DNA from: Acidobacteriota bacterium
GTDB taxonomy: Bacteria > Acidobacteriota > Vicinamibacteria > Vicinamibacterales > Vicinamibacteraceae
Assembly (NCBI GenBank): GCA_023429845.1
Contig: JAEZCY010000074.1
Span: forward strand, 1 to 5,999
Direction of reading: 5' to 3'
DNA: 5,999 nt
Made by a program: the position numbers and the translations under genes. Position 1 is the stretch's first letter. Each line of letters opens with the position of its first letter. Below the pieces are notes generated by a model that made no database searches, was not told the DNA's origin, and worked only from the letters and a program-made list of their open reading frames with translations. Shown here piece after piece: positions 1 through 4,873 of this stretch.

Positions 1-91
1 ACACCAGCACGGCCACGAGACCCGTCAGCCACAACGCACCAATCAGCCGTGCGCGCGCTTGCGCGACGGCTCGAGTTGAGCCACCCTGCAC
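1..91 (-). CDS. Possible N-terminus of a divergent membrane protein (partial, weak)
   Basis: On the minus strand a frame with no stop runs from a GTG at 91 to the window edge. After a short, basic, hydrophilic start it reads RLIGALWLTGLVAVLV, which looks like a signal anchor or first membrane segment. That hydrophobic run is the only coding evidence. There is no clear ribosome binding site, and the GTG lies only 7 bp from the cardiolipin synthase ATG, which leaves no room for two promoters. Either the real start is further inside or outside this frame, or this is not a gene. The family cannot be recognised from about 30 residues. The plus strand over the same bases reads as unstructured, Arg/Thr-rich sequence. 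Confidence 0.22.
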   Translation of the reverse strand, partial: MQGGSTRAVAQARARLIGALWLTGLVAVLV

Positions 92-98
92 GGCGACA

Positions 99-1538
99 AT
101 GCCGCCGGAACTCTCCTGGGCCCTGTACGTGTTGTACCTGTCGGCGGCGGCCGTGTTCCTGATGCTCGAGAACCGGTCGCCGCAGTCGACGCTTGCGTGG
201 CTGTTTCTCATGGTCCTCGCGCCCGGAGTCGGGCTCGTCGTGTACTTCCTGTTCGGCCGCGGCTCCAACGCGTTCAGCCACCGCAAGGCACTCCGCCGCA
301 AGATGGGCCGCACCGGCCTCCTGAAGGAGCTGGCGGAGGTGCGCGACGCGCAGGAGGATGTCCGGCTGCAGCTCTCCGAGAGCGACATCGAGATCTACCG
401 TCGGCTGCCGCAACTGCTCTGGACCTCGGCCGAGGCTCCGGTCACCACGCACAACACCCTGAACATCCTCCAGAACGCCAGCGAGAAGTATCCCAGACTC
501 CTGGACGACTTGCGGCAGGCGCGCCGGCTCATCCACATGGAGTACTACGAGTGGGCCGACGATGCGCTCACGCGGGAAGTGCTCGAGATCCTTCGGGATC
601 GTGTGAAGGCCGGCGTCACGGTGCGCGCGCTCTACGACCCGGTCGGAAGCTTCTCGATGCTGACGCGCGGCTACGTGCGCGAACTGCGGAACGCCGGCGT
701 AGTGGTGCATCCGTACTCGCCCATCTGGCGGTTGCACACCATCAGCTATCGCAACCATCGCAAGCTGGTGATCATCGACAGCGAAATCGGCTACACCGGC
801 GGACTGAACCTCACCGACAAGCACCTGACCGGGCCCGAGGGCTTCACCGGCTGGCGCGACACGCACGCCCGCGTCGAGGGCGACGTCGTGGCGATGCTGA
901 ACTGGACGTTCGCCGTGCAGTGGTTCAACACCACGGGCGAACTGCTGGCCGACAGCGACCTGTACCTGCGCGGACGCAGGTCGGGCGGCGTGCCGATCCA
1001 GGTCGTGAACTCGGGGCCAGACTCCCGCTACACGGTGATCCGACAGCAGTACCTGGCGATGATCGCGATGGCGCGCGACCACGTCTACATCCAGTCACCG
1101 TTCTGCGTGCTGGACGAAAGCGTCCTCCAGGTCCTGTGTGCGGCGGCGATGTCGGGAGTGCGCGTGTGGGTGATGATCGCGCCGCGCGGCGGCGAGGGCC
1201 CGTTCGCCTACCGCGCCGGCATGACCTACGCGAAAGATCTCGCGCAGGCCGGCGTGCGCGTGCTGCTGTACCAGGGCGCCTACTTCCACCCGAAGACGAT
1301 CGCGGTGGACTCGGTGGTGTGCTCGATAGGCTCGGCCAACATGGACATCCGCAGCTTCACGATCAACTACGAGACCAACCTCGTGATCTACGACCGCACC
1401 GTGACGCGGTCGCTCGAATCGGCCTTTCTTGCCGACATCCGCCACTGCCAGCCGTTCACGGCCGAGGCGTACATGCGGCTCCCGGCCTACAAGCGCCTCG
1501 GGGATTCCGTGATGCGGCTCTTCTCCCCCCTGCTGTAG
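99..1538 (+). CDS. cls: Cardiolipin synthase (phospholipase D superfamily)
   Basis: A 479-aa inner-membrane enzyme expected to make cardiolipin from two phosphatidylglycerol molecules, releasing glycerol. Two hydrophobic segments lie at about residues 5-24 and 32-53, the usual Cls N-terminal hairpin. Two HxK(x)4D catalytic motifs follow: H220/K222/D227 in NHRKLVIID with downstream GYTGG, and H397/K399/D404 in FHPKTIAVD with downstream GSANMD. The two PLD half-sites, the length and the C-terminal NYETNLVIYD block all fit bacterial Cls. ATG at 99 is the first ATG/GTG/TTG in an upstream-open frame and keeps both membrane segments; the upstream reading is not protein-like. No good ribosome binding site is visible. 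It converges with the alkene reductase. A more specialised PLD-type phosphatidyltransferase is possible but less likely. Confidence 0.93.
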   Translation: MPPELSWALYVLYLSAAAVFLMLENRSPQSTLAWLFLMVLAPGVGLVVYFLFGRGSNAFSHRKALRRKMGRTGLLKELAEVRDAQEDVRLQLSESDIEIYRRLPQLLWTSAEAPVTTHNTLNILQNASEKYPRLLDDLRQARRLIHMEYYEWADDALTREVLEILRDRVKAGVTVRALYDPVGSFSMLTRGYVRELRNAGVVVHPYSPIWRLHTISYRNHRKLVIIDSEIGYTGGLNLTDKHLTGPEGFTGWRDTHARVEGDVVAMLNWTFAVQWFNTTGELLADSDLYLRGRRSGGVPIQVVNSGPDSRYTVIRQQYLAMIAMARDHVYIQSPFCVLDESVLQVLCAAAMSGVRVWVMIAPRGGEGPFAYRAGMTYAKDLAQAGVRVLLYQGAYFHPKTIAVDSVVCSIGSANMDIRSFTINYETNLVIYDRTVTRSLESAFLADIRHCQPFTAEAYMRLPAYKRLGDSVMRLFSPLL

Positions 1539-1544
1539 CGCGCA

Positions 1545-1566
1545 GGACGCCTCAGTCGAGGCGTCC
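1545..1566. terminator. Hairpin between convergent genes, likely bidirectional terminator
   Basis: GGACGCCTC (1545-1553) and GAGGCGTCC (1558-1566) form a perfect 9-bp stem with a 4-nt AGTC loop. It sits in the 34-bp gap between two convergent stop codons. There is no clear T-tract on either strand, so it is a terminator by position and stem strength rather than a canonical intrinsic one. Confidence 0.65.
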
Positions 1567-1572
1567 ACTGCG

Positions 1573-2703
1573 TCACGCCACGCCCGCGCCGAGCACCTCG
1601 TCCAGCGTCAGGCGCACCGTGCCGTCGGCAAACGGATAGTCGACGTAGCCGTGCTCGTCGCCGCCATAGAAGGTCGACTGGTCGGGAACGTTGAGCGCCA
1701 TGCCATTCCGCGTGCGCTCCACCAGATCCGGCGTGGCGAGGAACGGCACGCCGAAGGCCACGAGGTCGGCGTCGCCGCGGGCCAGCACGGTCTCGGCCGC
1801 CTCCGCCGTGTAGCCCGCATTGGCAATGATCACGCCCGAGAACGCGGACCGCGCAACGGAGGTGAACCGCCGTGGTGCCGCGACATCGCCTGTCGTCGGC
1901 GCCTCGAGGACGTGCAGGTACATCACGCCGCGCCTGTCGAGGGCGCCAGCGACGTACCGGGTCAATGCCTCGGGATCGCTGTCGGACATGCTGTTGAACG
2001 GATTGGCCGGCGAGATGCGCACCCCCACCCGCTCGGCGCCGATGGCGGCGGCGGCTGCGTCCACGACCTCGAGCAGGAAGCGTGCGCGGTTGGCCACCGA
2101 TCCGCCGTACCCGTCCGTCCGGCGATTGGAACCGTCCCGCAGGAACTGGTCGAGCAGGTACCCGTTCGCCCCGTGGATCTCCACCCCGTCGAAGCCCGCC
2201 GTAACCGCATTCCGGGCGGCCTGCGCGAAGTCGCCGACGATGCCGGCGATCTCGTGCGCGTCGAGGGCGCGCGGCGTGGGGAACGGCAGCGGCCCCTGGT
2301 AGGTGATCAACTGCCCCTCGGCCGCCAGCGCTGATGCGCTGACCGGTGCGGCGCCGTCGGGCTGCATCACGGGGTGTGAGATCCGGCCGGTGTGCCACAA
2401 CTGCATCACGATGCGACCGCCCGCGGCGTGCACCGCGTCGGCCACGGCACGCCAGCCGGCGATCTGCTCGTCGTTGTAGATGCCCGGCGTGAACACGTAA
2501 CCGGCCGCCGAGTCGGAGATCTGGGTCGCCTCGGTGATCACGAGGCCGGCCGAGGCACGCTGTGCGTAGTAGAGGGGCGCCTGCCTGCCGGGCGCGAGGG
2601 AGGGGAGCGCTCGGTTACGCGTCATCGGCGCCATGACGAAGCGTTGCGGAAGGGCGAGACGGCCGACGGTGGACGGCGTGAACAACTGCGGGTGGGTGCT
2701 CAT
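1573..2703 (-). CDS. Old Yellow Enzyme-family alkene reductase (NemA-like)
   Basis: A 376-aa FMN-dependent TIM-barrel oxidoreductase, expected to use NAD(P)H to reduce activated C=C bonds or nitro/nitrate-ester compounds in the cytosol. Visible family blocks are MAPMTR at 24-29, QLWHTGRISH at 101-110, EIHGANGYLLDQF at 175-187, the RTDGYGGS...NRARF phosphate-binding block near 195-209, VRISP at 228-232, AFG at 316-318 and the C-terminal FYGGDEHGYVDYP. The substrate-binding pair is H177/N180 (the His/Asn version, as in yeast OYE1, not His/His), with the proton-donor Tyr at 182. ATG at 2703 is chosen over an in-frame ATG at 2736 because GAGG (2710-2713) lies 6 nt upstream and the family N-terminus starts here. 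The MarR gene lies upstream on the same strand across an 81-bp gap. The physiological substrate cannot be read from sequence. Confidence 0.95.
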   Translation of the reverse strand: MSTHPQLFTPSTVGRLALPQRFVMAPMTRNRALPSLAPGRQAPLYYAQRASAGLVITEATQISDSAAGYVFTPGIYNDEQIAGWRAVADAVHAAGGRIVMQLWHTGRISHPVMQPDGAAPVSASALAAEGQLITYQGPLPFPTPRALDAHEIAGIVGDFAQAARNAVTAGFDGVEIHGANGYLLDQFLRDGSNRRTDGYGGSVANRARFLLEVVDAAAAAIGAERVGVRISPANPFNSMSDSDPEALTRYVAGALDRRGVMYLHVLEAPTTGDVAAPRRFTSVARSAFSGVIIANAGYTAEAAETVLARGDADLVAFGVPFLATPDLVERTRNGMALNVPDQSTFYGGDEHGYVDYPFADGTVRLTLDEVLGAGVA

Positions 2704-2776
2704 GGCGAACCTCGGGAGATGTCGTTTTCGTGTCAATCGTGCGATCGAGAACTGTGCAGCAGTGAACTACAAGGGC
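2704..2776 (-). promoter_or_regulatory. Alkene reductase leader with candidate operator
   Basis: This gap should hold the reductase promoter, since a terminator ends the upstream MarR transcript. An imperfect 16-bp palindrome (2733-2748, core ATCG-TG-CGAT, 12 of 16 symmetrical positions) is a candidate operator. A weak -35-like TTGTAG sits upstream on the minus strand, with CTCGAT 17 nt further on overlapping the palindrome. A TTGACA nearer the gene is too close to the Shine-Dalgarno sequence to serve. The GAGG ribosome binding site is at 2710-2713. Confidence 0.35.
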
Positions 2777-2813
2777 AAAAAAAATCAGCCGTCCGGTGCC
2801 GGATCGACGGTGA
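2777..2813 (-). terminator. Intrinsic terminator overlapping the MarR stop codon
   Basis: Read on the minus strand: TCA-CCGTC (2813-2806), a 12-nt loop, then GACGG (2793-2789), one bulged C, the stop codon TGA (2787-2785), and eight consecutive T residues (2784-2777). TCA pairs with the TGA stop, giving an 8-bp stem directly followed by the T-tract. It should end the MarR transcript before the alkene reductase. Confidence 0.7.
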
Positions 2814-3240
2814 CGAAGCGTCGCACCAGGTCGGTCATGAGGTGGCGTTCCTCCGGGGAAAGGCCCTCCAGGAATCGCTCTTCTTCTGCAGCGAGGGCCT
2901 GGACGCCTGCGTCGTGGGCGTTCCGACCCGCCGCGGTGGGCTCGGCGAGCACCGCGCGTCGGTCGTTGGGGTCGTCCACGCGGCGCACGAAACCGTCGGC
3001 TTCGAGCCGGTCGGCCAGCTGCGTCATGTTGGAGCGCACGCATTTCTGCCGCTGGGCGATCGCACTCAGTGGGAGCGGCTTCGGCTCGTTCACGAGGCAC
3101 CGGAGGACGCCGAACTTCGCGAGCGACAGCTGGTGCGGCGCGAGGGCCTGCTCGAGCCGCGCCTCGAGCGTCCGGGCGGCTTCCACGAGCGCCATCGATA
3201 CGTGGCAGGGGTGGGCGCCGCAGGGACCAAAATCATTCAT
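2785..3240 (-). CDS. MarR-family winged-helix transcriptional regulator
   Basis: A 151-aa regulator, expected to act as a dimer and repress nearby genes until a ligand or oxidant releases it. The helix-turn-helix spans about residues 56-87 (LPLSAIAQRQKCVRSNMTQL...GFVRR) and is followed by the MarR wing signature DDPNDRR at 89-95. N- and C-terminal helices (about 16-35 and 105-142) would form the dimer interface. The start is uncertain. ATG at 3255 lies inside the predicted promoter, ATG at 3330 is at the IS edge, and ATG at 3240 coincides with the predicted transcription start (leaderless); ATG at 3195 would also keep the whole fold. Cysteines lie at 7, 12, 48 and 67, with C67 in the recognition-helix region and C7/C12 as PCGAHPC, so thiol sensing is conceivable but unproven. 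The neighbouring ene-reductase is the likeliest target. Confidence 0.9.
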   Translation of the reverse strand: MNDFGPCGAHPCHVSMALVEAARTLEARLEQALAPHQLSLAKFGVLRCLVNEPKPLPLSAIAQRQKCVRSNMTQLADRLEADGFVRRVDDPNDRRAVLAEPTAAGRNAHDAGVQALAAEEERFLEGLSPEERHLMTDLVRRFVTVDPAPDG

Positions 3241-3248
3241 ATGTGAAT
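3235..3248. promoter_or_regulatory. Palindrome over the MarR -10/start region, candidate auto-operator
   Basis: ATTCATATGTGAAT has perfect ATTCA/TGAAT arms (12 of 14 positions symmetrical) and is an AT-rich island in GC-rich DNA. It overlaps the predicted -10 box and transcription start of the MarR gene, where MarR proteins commonly bind to repress themselves. No matching copy is seen in front of the alkene reductase. Confidence 0.5.
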
Positions 3249-3276
3249 TGTCCATGTCTCGGTGTGTCCGTGTCAA
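3247..3276 (-). promoter_or_regulatory. Predicted sigma70-type promoter of the MarR gene
   Basis: On the minus strand a perfect TTGACA -35 box (3276-3271) is followed after 18 nt by GACAAT (3252-3247), a 4-of-6 match to TATAAT. The start point would fall near 3240, overlapping the palindrome. The promoter lies wholly outside the inserted IS, so the insertion leaves it intact. Confidence 0.55.
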
Positions 3277-3304
3277 GCGCTGCGTGCGGGCCCTCGCGGG
3301 CTGC

Positions 3305-3325
3305 CCGTCGCGGGAGCCGCGACGG
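3305..3325. repeat. Perfect 9-bp-stem palindrome at the IS insertion site
   Basis: CCGTCGCGG (3305-3313), loop GAG, CCGCGACGG (3317-3325) is a perfect hairpin. Its foot directly abuts the CT dinucleotide (3326-3327) proposed as the insertion core. It may be a REP-like extragenic palindrome, a class of target favoured by several IS110-family elements. Only one copy is visible in the window. Confidence 0.6.
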
Positions 3326-3329
3326 CTCA

Positions 3330-3340
3330 TATGGAGGACC
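3330..3340 (+). repeat. Subterminal inverted repeat, 3' (right) end of the IS
   Basis: TATGGAGGACC is the exact reverse complement of 4811-4821. With one mismatch the similarity continues two bases inward (ATGGAGGACC, then C or G, then AC). It marks the end of the element downstream of the transposase. Confidence 0.85.
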
Positions 3341-3350
3341 CACTGGTCAA

Positions 3351-3380
3351 GGACGGCTGCGGGCCCTCGTGCAGCCGTCC
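3351..3380 (-). repeat. 10-bp perfect hairpin inside the IS right end
   Basis: GGACGGCTGC (3351-3360) and GCAGCCGTCC (3371-3380) are exact reverse complements around a GC-rich 10-nt loop. The hairpin starts immediately after the long 25-bp stem and ends 10 bp from the subterminal repeat. It could be the last stem of the bridge RNA or a 3' end former; no T-tract follows. Confidence 0.7.
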
Positions 3381-3579
3381 GGTGAGATCAGCGCGCGCGT
3401 CGAGGGCGGCCAGGTCGCGAGTGATCACGCTCATATGCGCGGGTTGGGTACCGCAGGGCGCGGATCCGATCGCGGGCGGCCTCGCTCTACGTACGCGAGT
3501 TCCCGGACAACGCCGGTGATCGCATAGCCGCATCGAGGGTGCCCGTCGTTCACGCCTCGACGCGCGCGCTCACCTCACC
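3381..3579. repeat. 25-bp inverted repeat (23/25) enclosing 149 bp
   Basis: The arms are 3381-3405 and 3555-3579. Both read GGTGAG, three variable bases, then AGCGCGCGCGTCGAGG when aligned in one orientation. Mismatches fall at the 7th and 9th positions. A 10-bp direct repeat, TCACCTCACC, at 3570-3579 and 3584-3593 (14-bp period) duplicates the outer end of one arm, so an alternative pairing register exists. Confidence 0.75.
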
Positions 3580-3611
3580 CCATTCACCTCACCTCGCTCA
3601 CGTCACGGTCG

Positions 3612-4724
3612 TCAGGCCGCCGTCGGCGGGTCGATGCGCCACGCCGCCCACACGAAACCGGCTAACTCGCGCGCGACCGCGGTCGTCGCTACGGTCGGGC
3701 GCTTGCCCCGCCGCTGCAACGTCTGCGCTTTGTGATGTAACCGCTCTTGCGCGCGCCACCCCAGGTGCACCGCGGCCTCCGGTTGCCCCTGTTGCCGCCC
3801 GCGCAAGCGCGGGCCCAGGGCCGGCTTGTACCGGTAGTGCCAGGCGGCTTCCACCAGCACCCGGCGCAGATGCGCATTGCCCATCTTGCTGATGCCGCCT
3901 TGGCGGCGCCGCGCGCCACTGGACCACTCCCAGCACGTCAACCCGGCGTAGTGCATCAGCCCACGCGCCGTCGGAAAGCGGCGGCCATCGCCGATCTCAG
4001 CCGCCAGGGACAGCGCCGTCAGGCGGTCGATGCCGCGGAAGCACTGCAGCGTGGCCACCGGCGCGGCCAGCGCGGGCGGCACCGGCCAGGTCGCCAGCTG
4101 CGCGTCGAGCGTCTTGAGCCGCGTCTCGGCACTCGCGAGGGCATCCAGATACGTCCGGCACACCACCGCCACGCCGGGCTCCGCCCACACGAGATCGCGC
4201 ACCCAGACCCGATAGGCCCGCGTCCAGGGCTTGGTCTGCGTCCAGCGCTGCCCATGCCGCAGCAGCAACTTGCTCACCCGATGCCGGGCCCGCACCACAT
4301 CGCGCTGCAACTGCTGCCGCGCCCGCGTCAGCTCGCGCAGCGCCTCGTCGGCCGCCTCCGGCACCGTCACCGCCGTCAACGACCCGTCGCGCAGACACCG
4401 CACCAACTGCAGCGCGTCACGCCGATCGGTCTTGATCCGTTGGCGCCGGCCGCCCGCCGGCTGCGGGATCAACGACGGCGCCACCACCGTGCACGGAATC
4501 CCGGCCGCCCGCAGCGCCCGCACCAACGGATACCCACACGGGCCCGCTTCGTACGCCACGTGTACGCGCCCGCCCCCCGCCGTCCGCTGCACCCAGCGCA
4601 CCAGCTTCGGCACCTCCACCGGCGCGGGCCCCACCGCCGGCGCCGCCGCCGCCGCCCGCCACACCGCGGCCATCACCGACCCCTGATGCACATCCAACCC
4701 GATGAACGTCGTAGACTCGCCCAT
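3612..4724 (-). CDS. IS110-family DEDD transposase (recombinase)
   Basis: A 370-aa recombinase expected to excise and insert its element, in this family guided by an element-encoded bridge RNA. The N-terminal RuvC-like DEDD domain shows D11 (FIGLDVH), E59 (VAYEAGPCGY) and D100/D103 (IKTDRRDA). A basic helical linker follows (about 125-210). The C-terminal Transposase_20-type domain has FRGIDRLTALSLAAEIGD (229-246), the HYAGL block, SG at 269-270 and GGISKMGNAHLRR (276-288). The catalytic serine of the family is probably S269. ATG at 4724 is chosen because GGAGG lies 6 nt upstream and DEDD starts come within about 10 residues; the longer frame from 4820 begins in the inverted repeat itself. 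An Ala/Pro-rich stretch (24-36) comes from a GCC-rich tract. No frameshift or missing catalytic residue is seen. Confidence 0.96.
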   Translation of the reverse strand: MGESTTFIGLDVHQGSVMAAVWRAAAAAPAVGPAPVEVPKLVRWVQRTAGGGRVHVAYEAGPCGYPLVRALRAAGIPCTVVAPSLIPQPAGGRRQRIKTDRRDALQLVRCLRDGSLTAVTVPEAADEALRELTRARQQLQRDVVRARHRVSKLLLRHGQRWTQTKPWTRAYRVWVRDLVWAEPGVAVVCRTYLDALASAETRLKTLDAQLATWPVPPALAAPVATLQCFRGIDRLTALSLAAEIGDGRRFPTARGLMHYAGLTCWEWSSGARRRQGGISKMGNAHLRRVLVEAAWHYRYKPALGPRLRGRQQGQPEAAVHLGWRAQERLHHKAQTLQRRGKRPTVATTAVARELAGFVWAAWRIDPPTAA

Positions 4725-4810
4725 GACCGACCTCCCATCGCTTGGCGGCTCTGCGCCGCGGGCTCTTTCCGGAACCTCAGCGTAACCCGCGCACTCGCGT
4801 CGCGGGGGTC
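4725..4810 (-). promoter_or_regulatory. IS leader upstream of the transposase
   Basis: The short noncoding 5' end holds the transposase ribosome binding site (GGAGG, 4735-4731, 6 nt from ATG). Two possible hairpins are GCGGC/GCCGC at 4745-4759 and CCCGCG/CGCGGG at 4786-4806. No convincing -35/-10 pair is seen. IS110 elements often make their promoter at the circle junction, which would fit. Confidence 0.5.
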
Positions 4811-4821
4811 GGTCCTCCATA
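4811..4821 (-). repeat. Subterminal inverted repeat, 5' (left) end of the IS
   Basis: GGTCCTCCATA is the exact reverse complement of 3330-3340. Seven bases (4822-4828) separate it from the proposed element edge, against two or three at the other end, matching the known asymmetry of IS1111-type ends. Confidence 0.85.
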
Positions 4822-4873
4822 AGCGTCTACGAATGGGAACGTGCGAAGGCCGAAGGCCGAATGACCAAGGCCC

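Larger units (their letters stand above)
3341..3611 (-). ncRNA. Candidate bridge RNA region in the IS 3' noncoding end
   Basis: These 271 bp lie between the transposase stop and the right inverted repeat and have no convincing gene. On the transposase strand, a 25-nt arm (3579-3555) pairs with 3405-3381. Twenty-three bases are complementary, one more is a G-U wobble only in the minus-strand RNA, and one is G-G. The arms enclose 149 nt. A hairpin follows directly (3380-3371 with 3360-3351, 10 perfect pairs, 10-nt loop), 10 nt before the inverted repeat. The enclosed part has smaller possible stems, such as CCGG/CCGG and CTCGC/GCGAG, and a CATATGAG copy of the element end (3437-3430). IS1111-subgroup elements carry their bridge RNA downstream of the recombinase, so position and structure fit. 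The exact RNA ends are unknown. Confidence 0.6.
3328..4828 (-). mobile_element. IS110-family (IS1111-type) insertion sequence, apparently intact
   Basis: The element has a DEDD transposase on the minus strand, matching 11-bp inverted repeats at 3330-3340 and 4811-4821, a roughly 100-bp leader and a roughly 280-bp noncoding 3' end. The inverted repeats are subterminal, and a CT dinucleotide occurs just outside both at unequal distances: 3326-3327 (2 bp from the repeat) and 4827-4828 (5 bp). Taking CT as the recombination core gives about 1501 bp. Asymmetric subterminal repeats and no target duplication are typical of the IS1111 subgroup. The boundaries are inferred from this single copy and could shift by a few bases. 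The transposase frame is complete, so the element looks potentially active. Confidence 0.85.

Noticed and set aside
197..1639. 480-aa open frame overlapping the cardiolipin synthase on the same strand
   Set aside because: It is an Arg/Pro/His-rich out-of-frame reading, has no recognisable motif, and would overlap a gene with two intact HKD motifs.
1487..2398. 303-aa minus-strand frame overlapping the alkene reductase
   Set aside because: An Arg/Gly-rich shadow frame; the reductase frame carries the full set of OYE motifs.
3241..3330. N-terminal extension of MarR to ATG 3330 or 3255
   Set aside because: The extra residues are Arg-rich and unlike the family, the ATG at 3330 lies within the IS edge, and the predicted promoter falls inside this stretch.
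3327..3533. 68-aa minus-strand frame whose PCGTQPAHMS resembles PCGAHPCHVS in the MarR N-terminus
   Set aside because: Similarity is limited to about ten residues, there is no ribosome binding site and no winged-helix remnant, and it lies in the structured noncoding end of the IS. Chance resemblance is likelier than a duplicated regulator.
3351..3579. CRISPR-like or tandem repeat array
   Set aside because: There are only two inverted arms, one hairpin and one short direct repeat pair; there is no regular repeat-spacer pattern.
4725..4820. N-terminal extension of the transposase to ATG 4820
   Set aside because: That ATG is part of the subterminal inverted repeat. The ATG at 4724 has a strong GGAGG site and gives the usual start, with the first catalytic Asp near residue 10.
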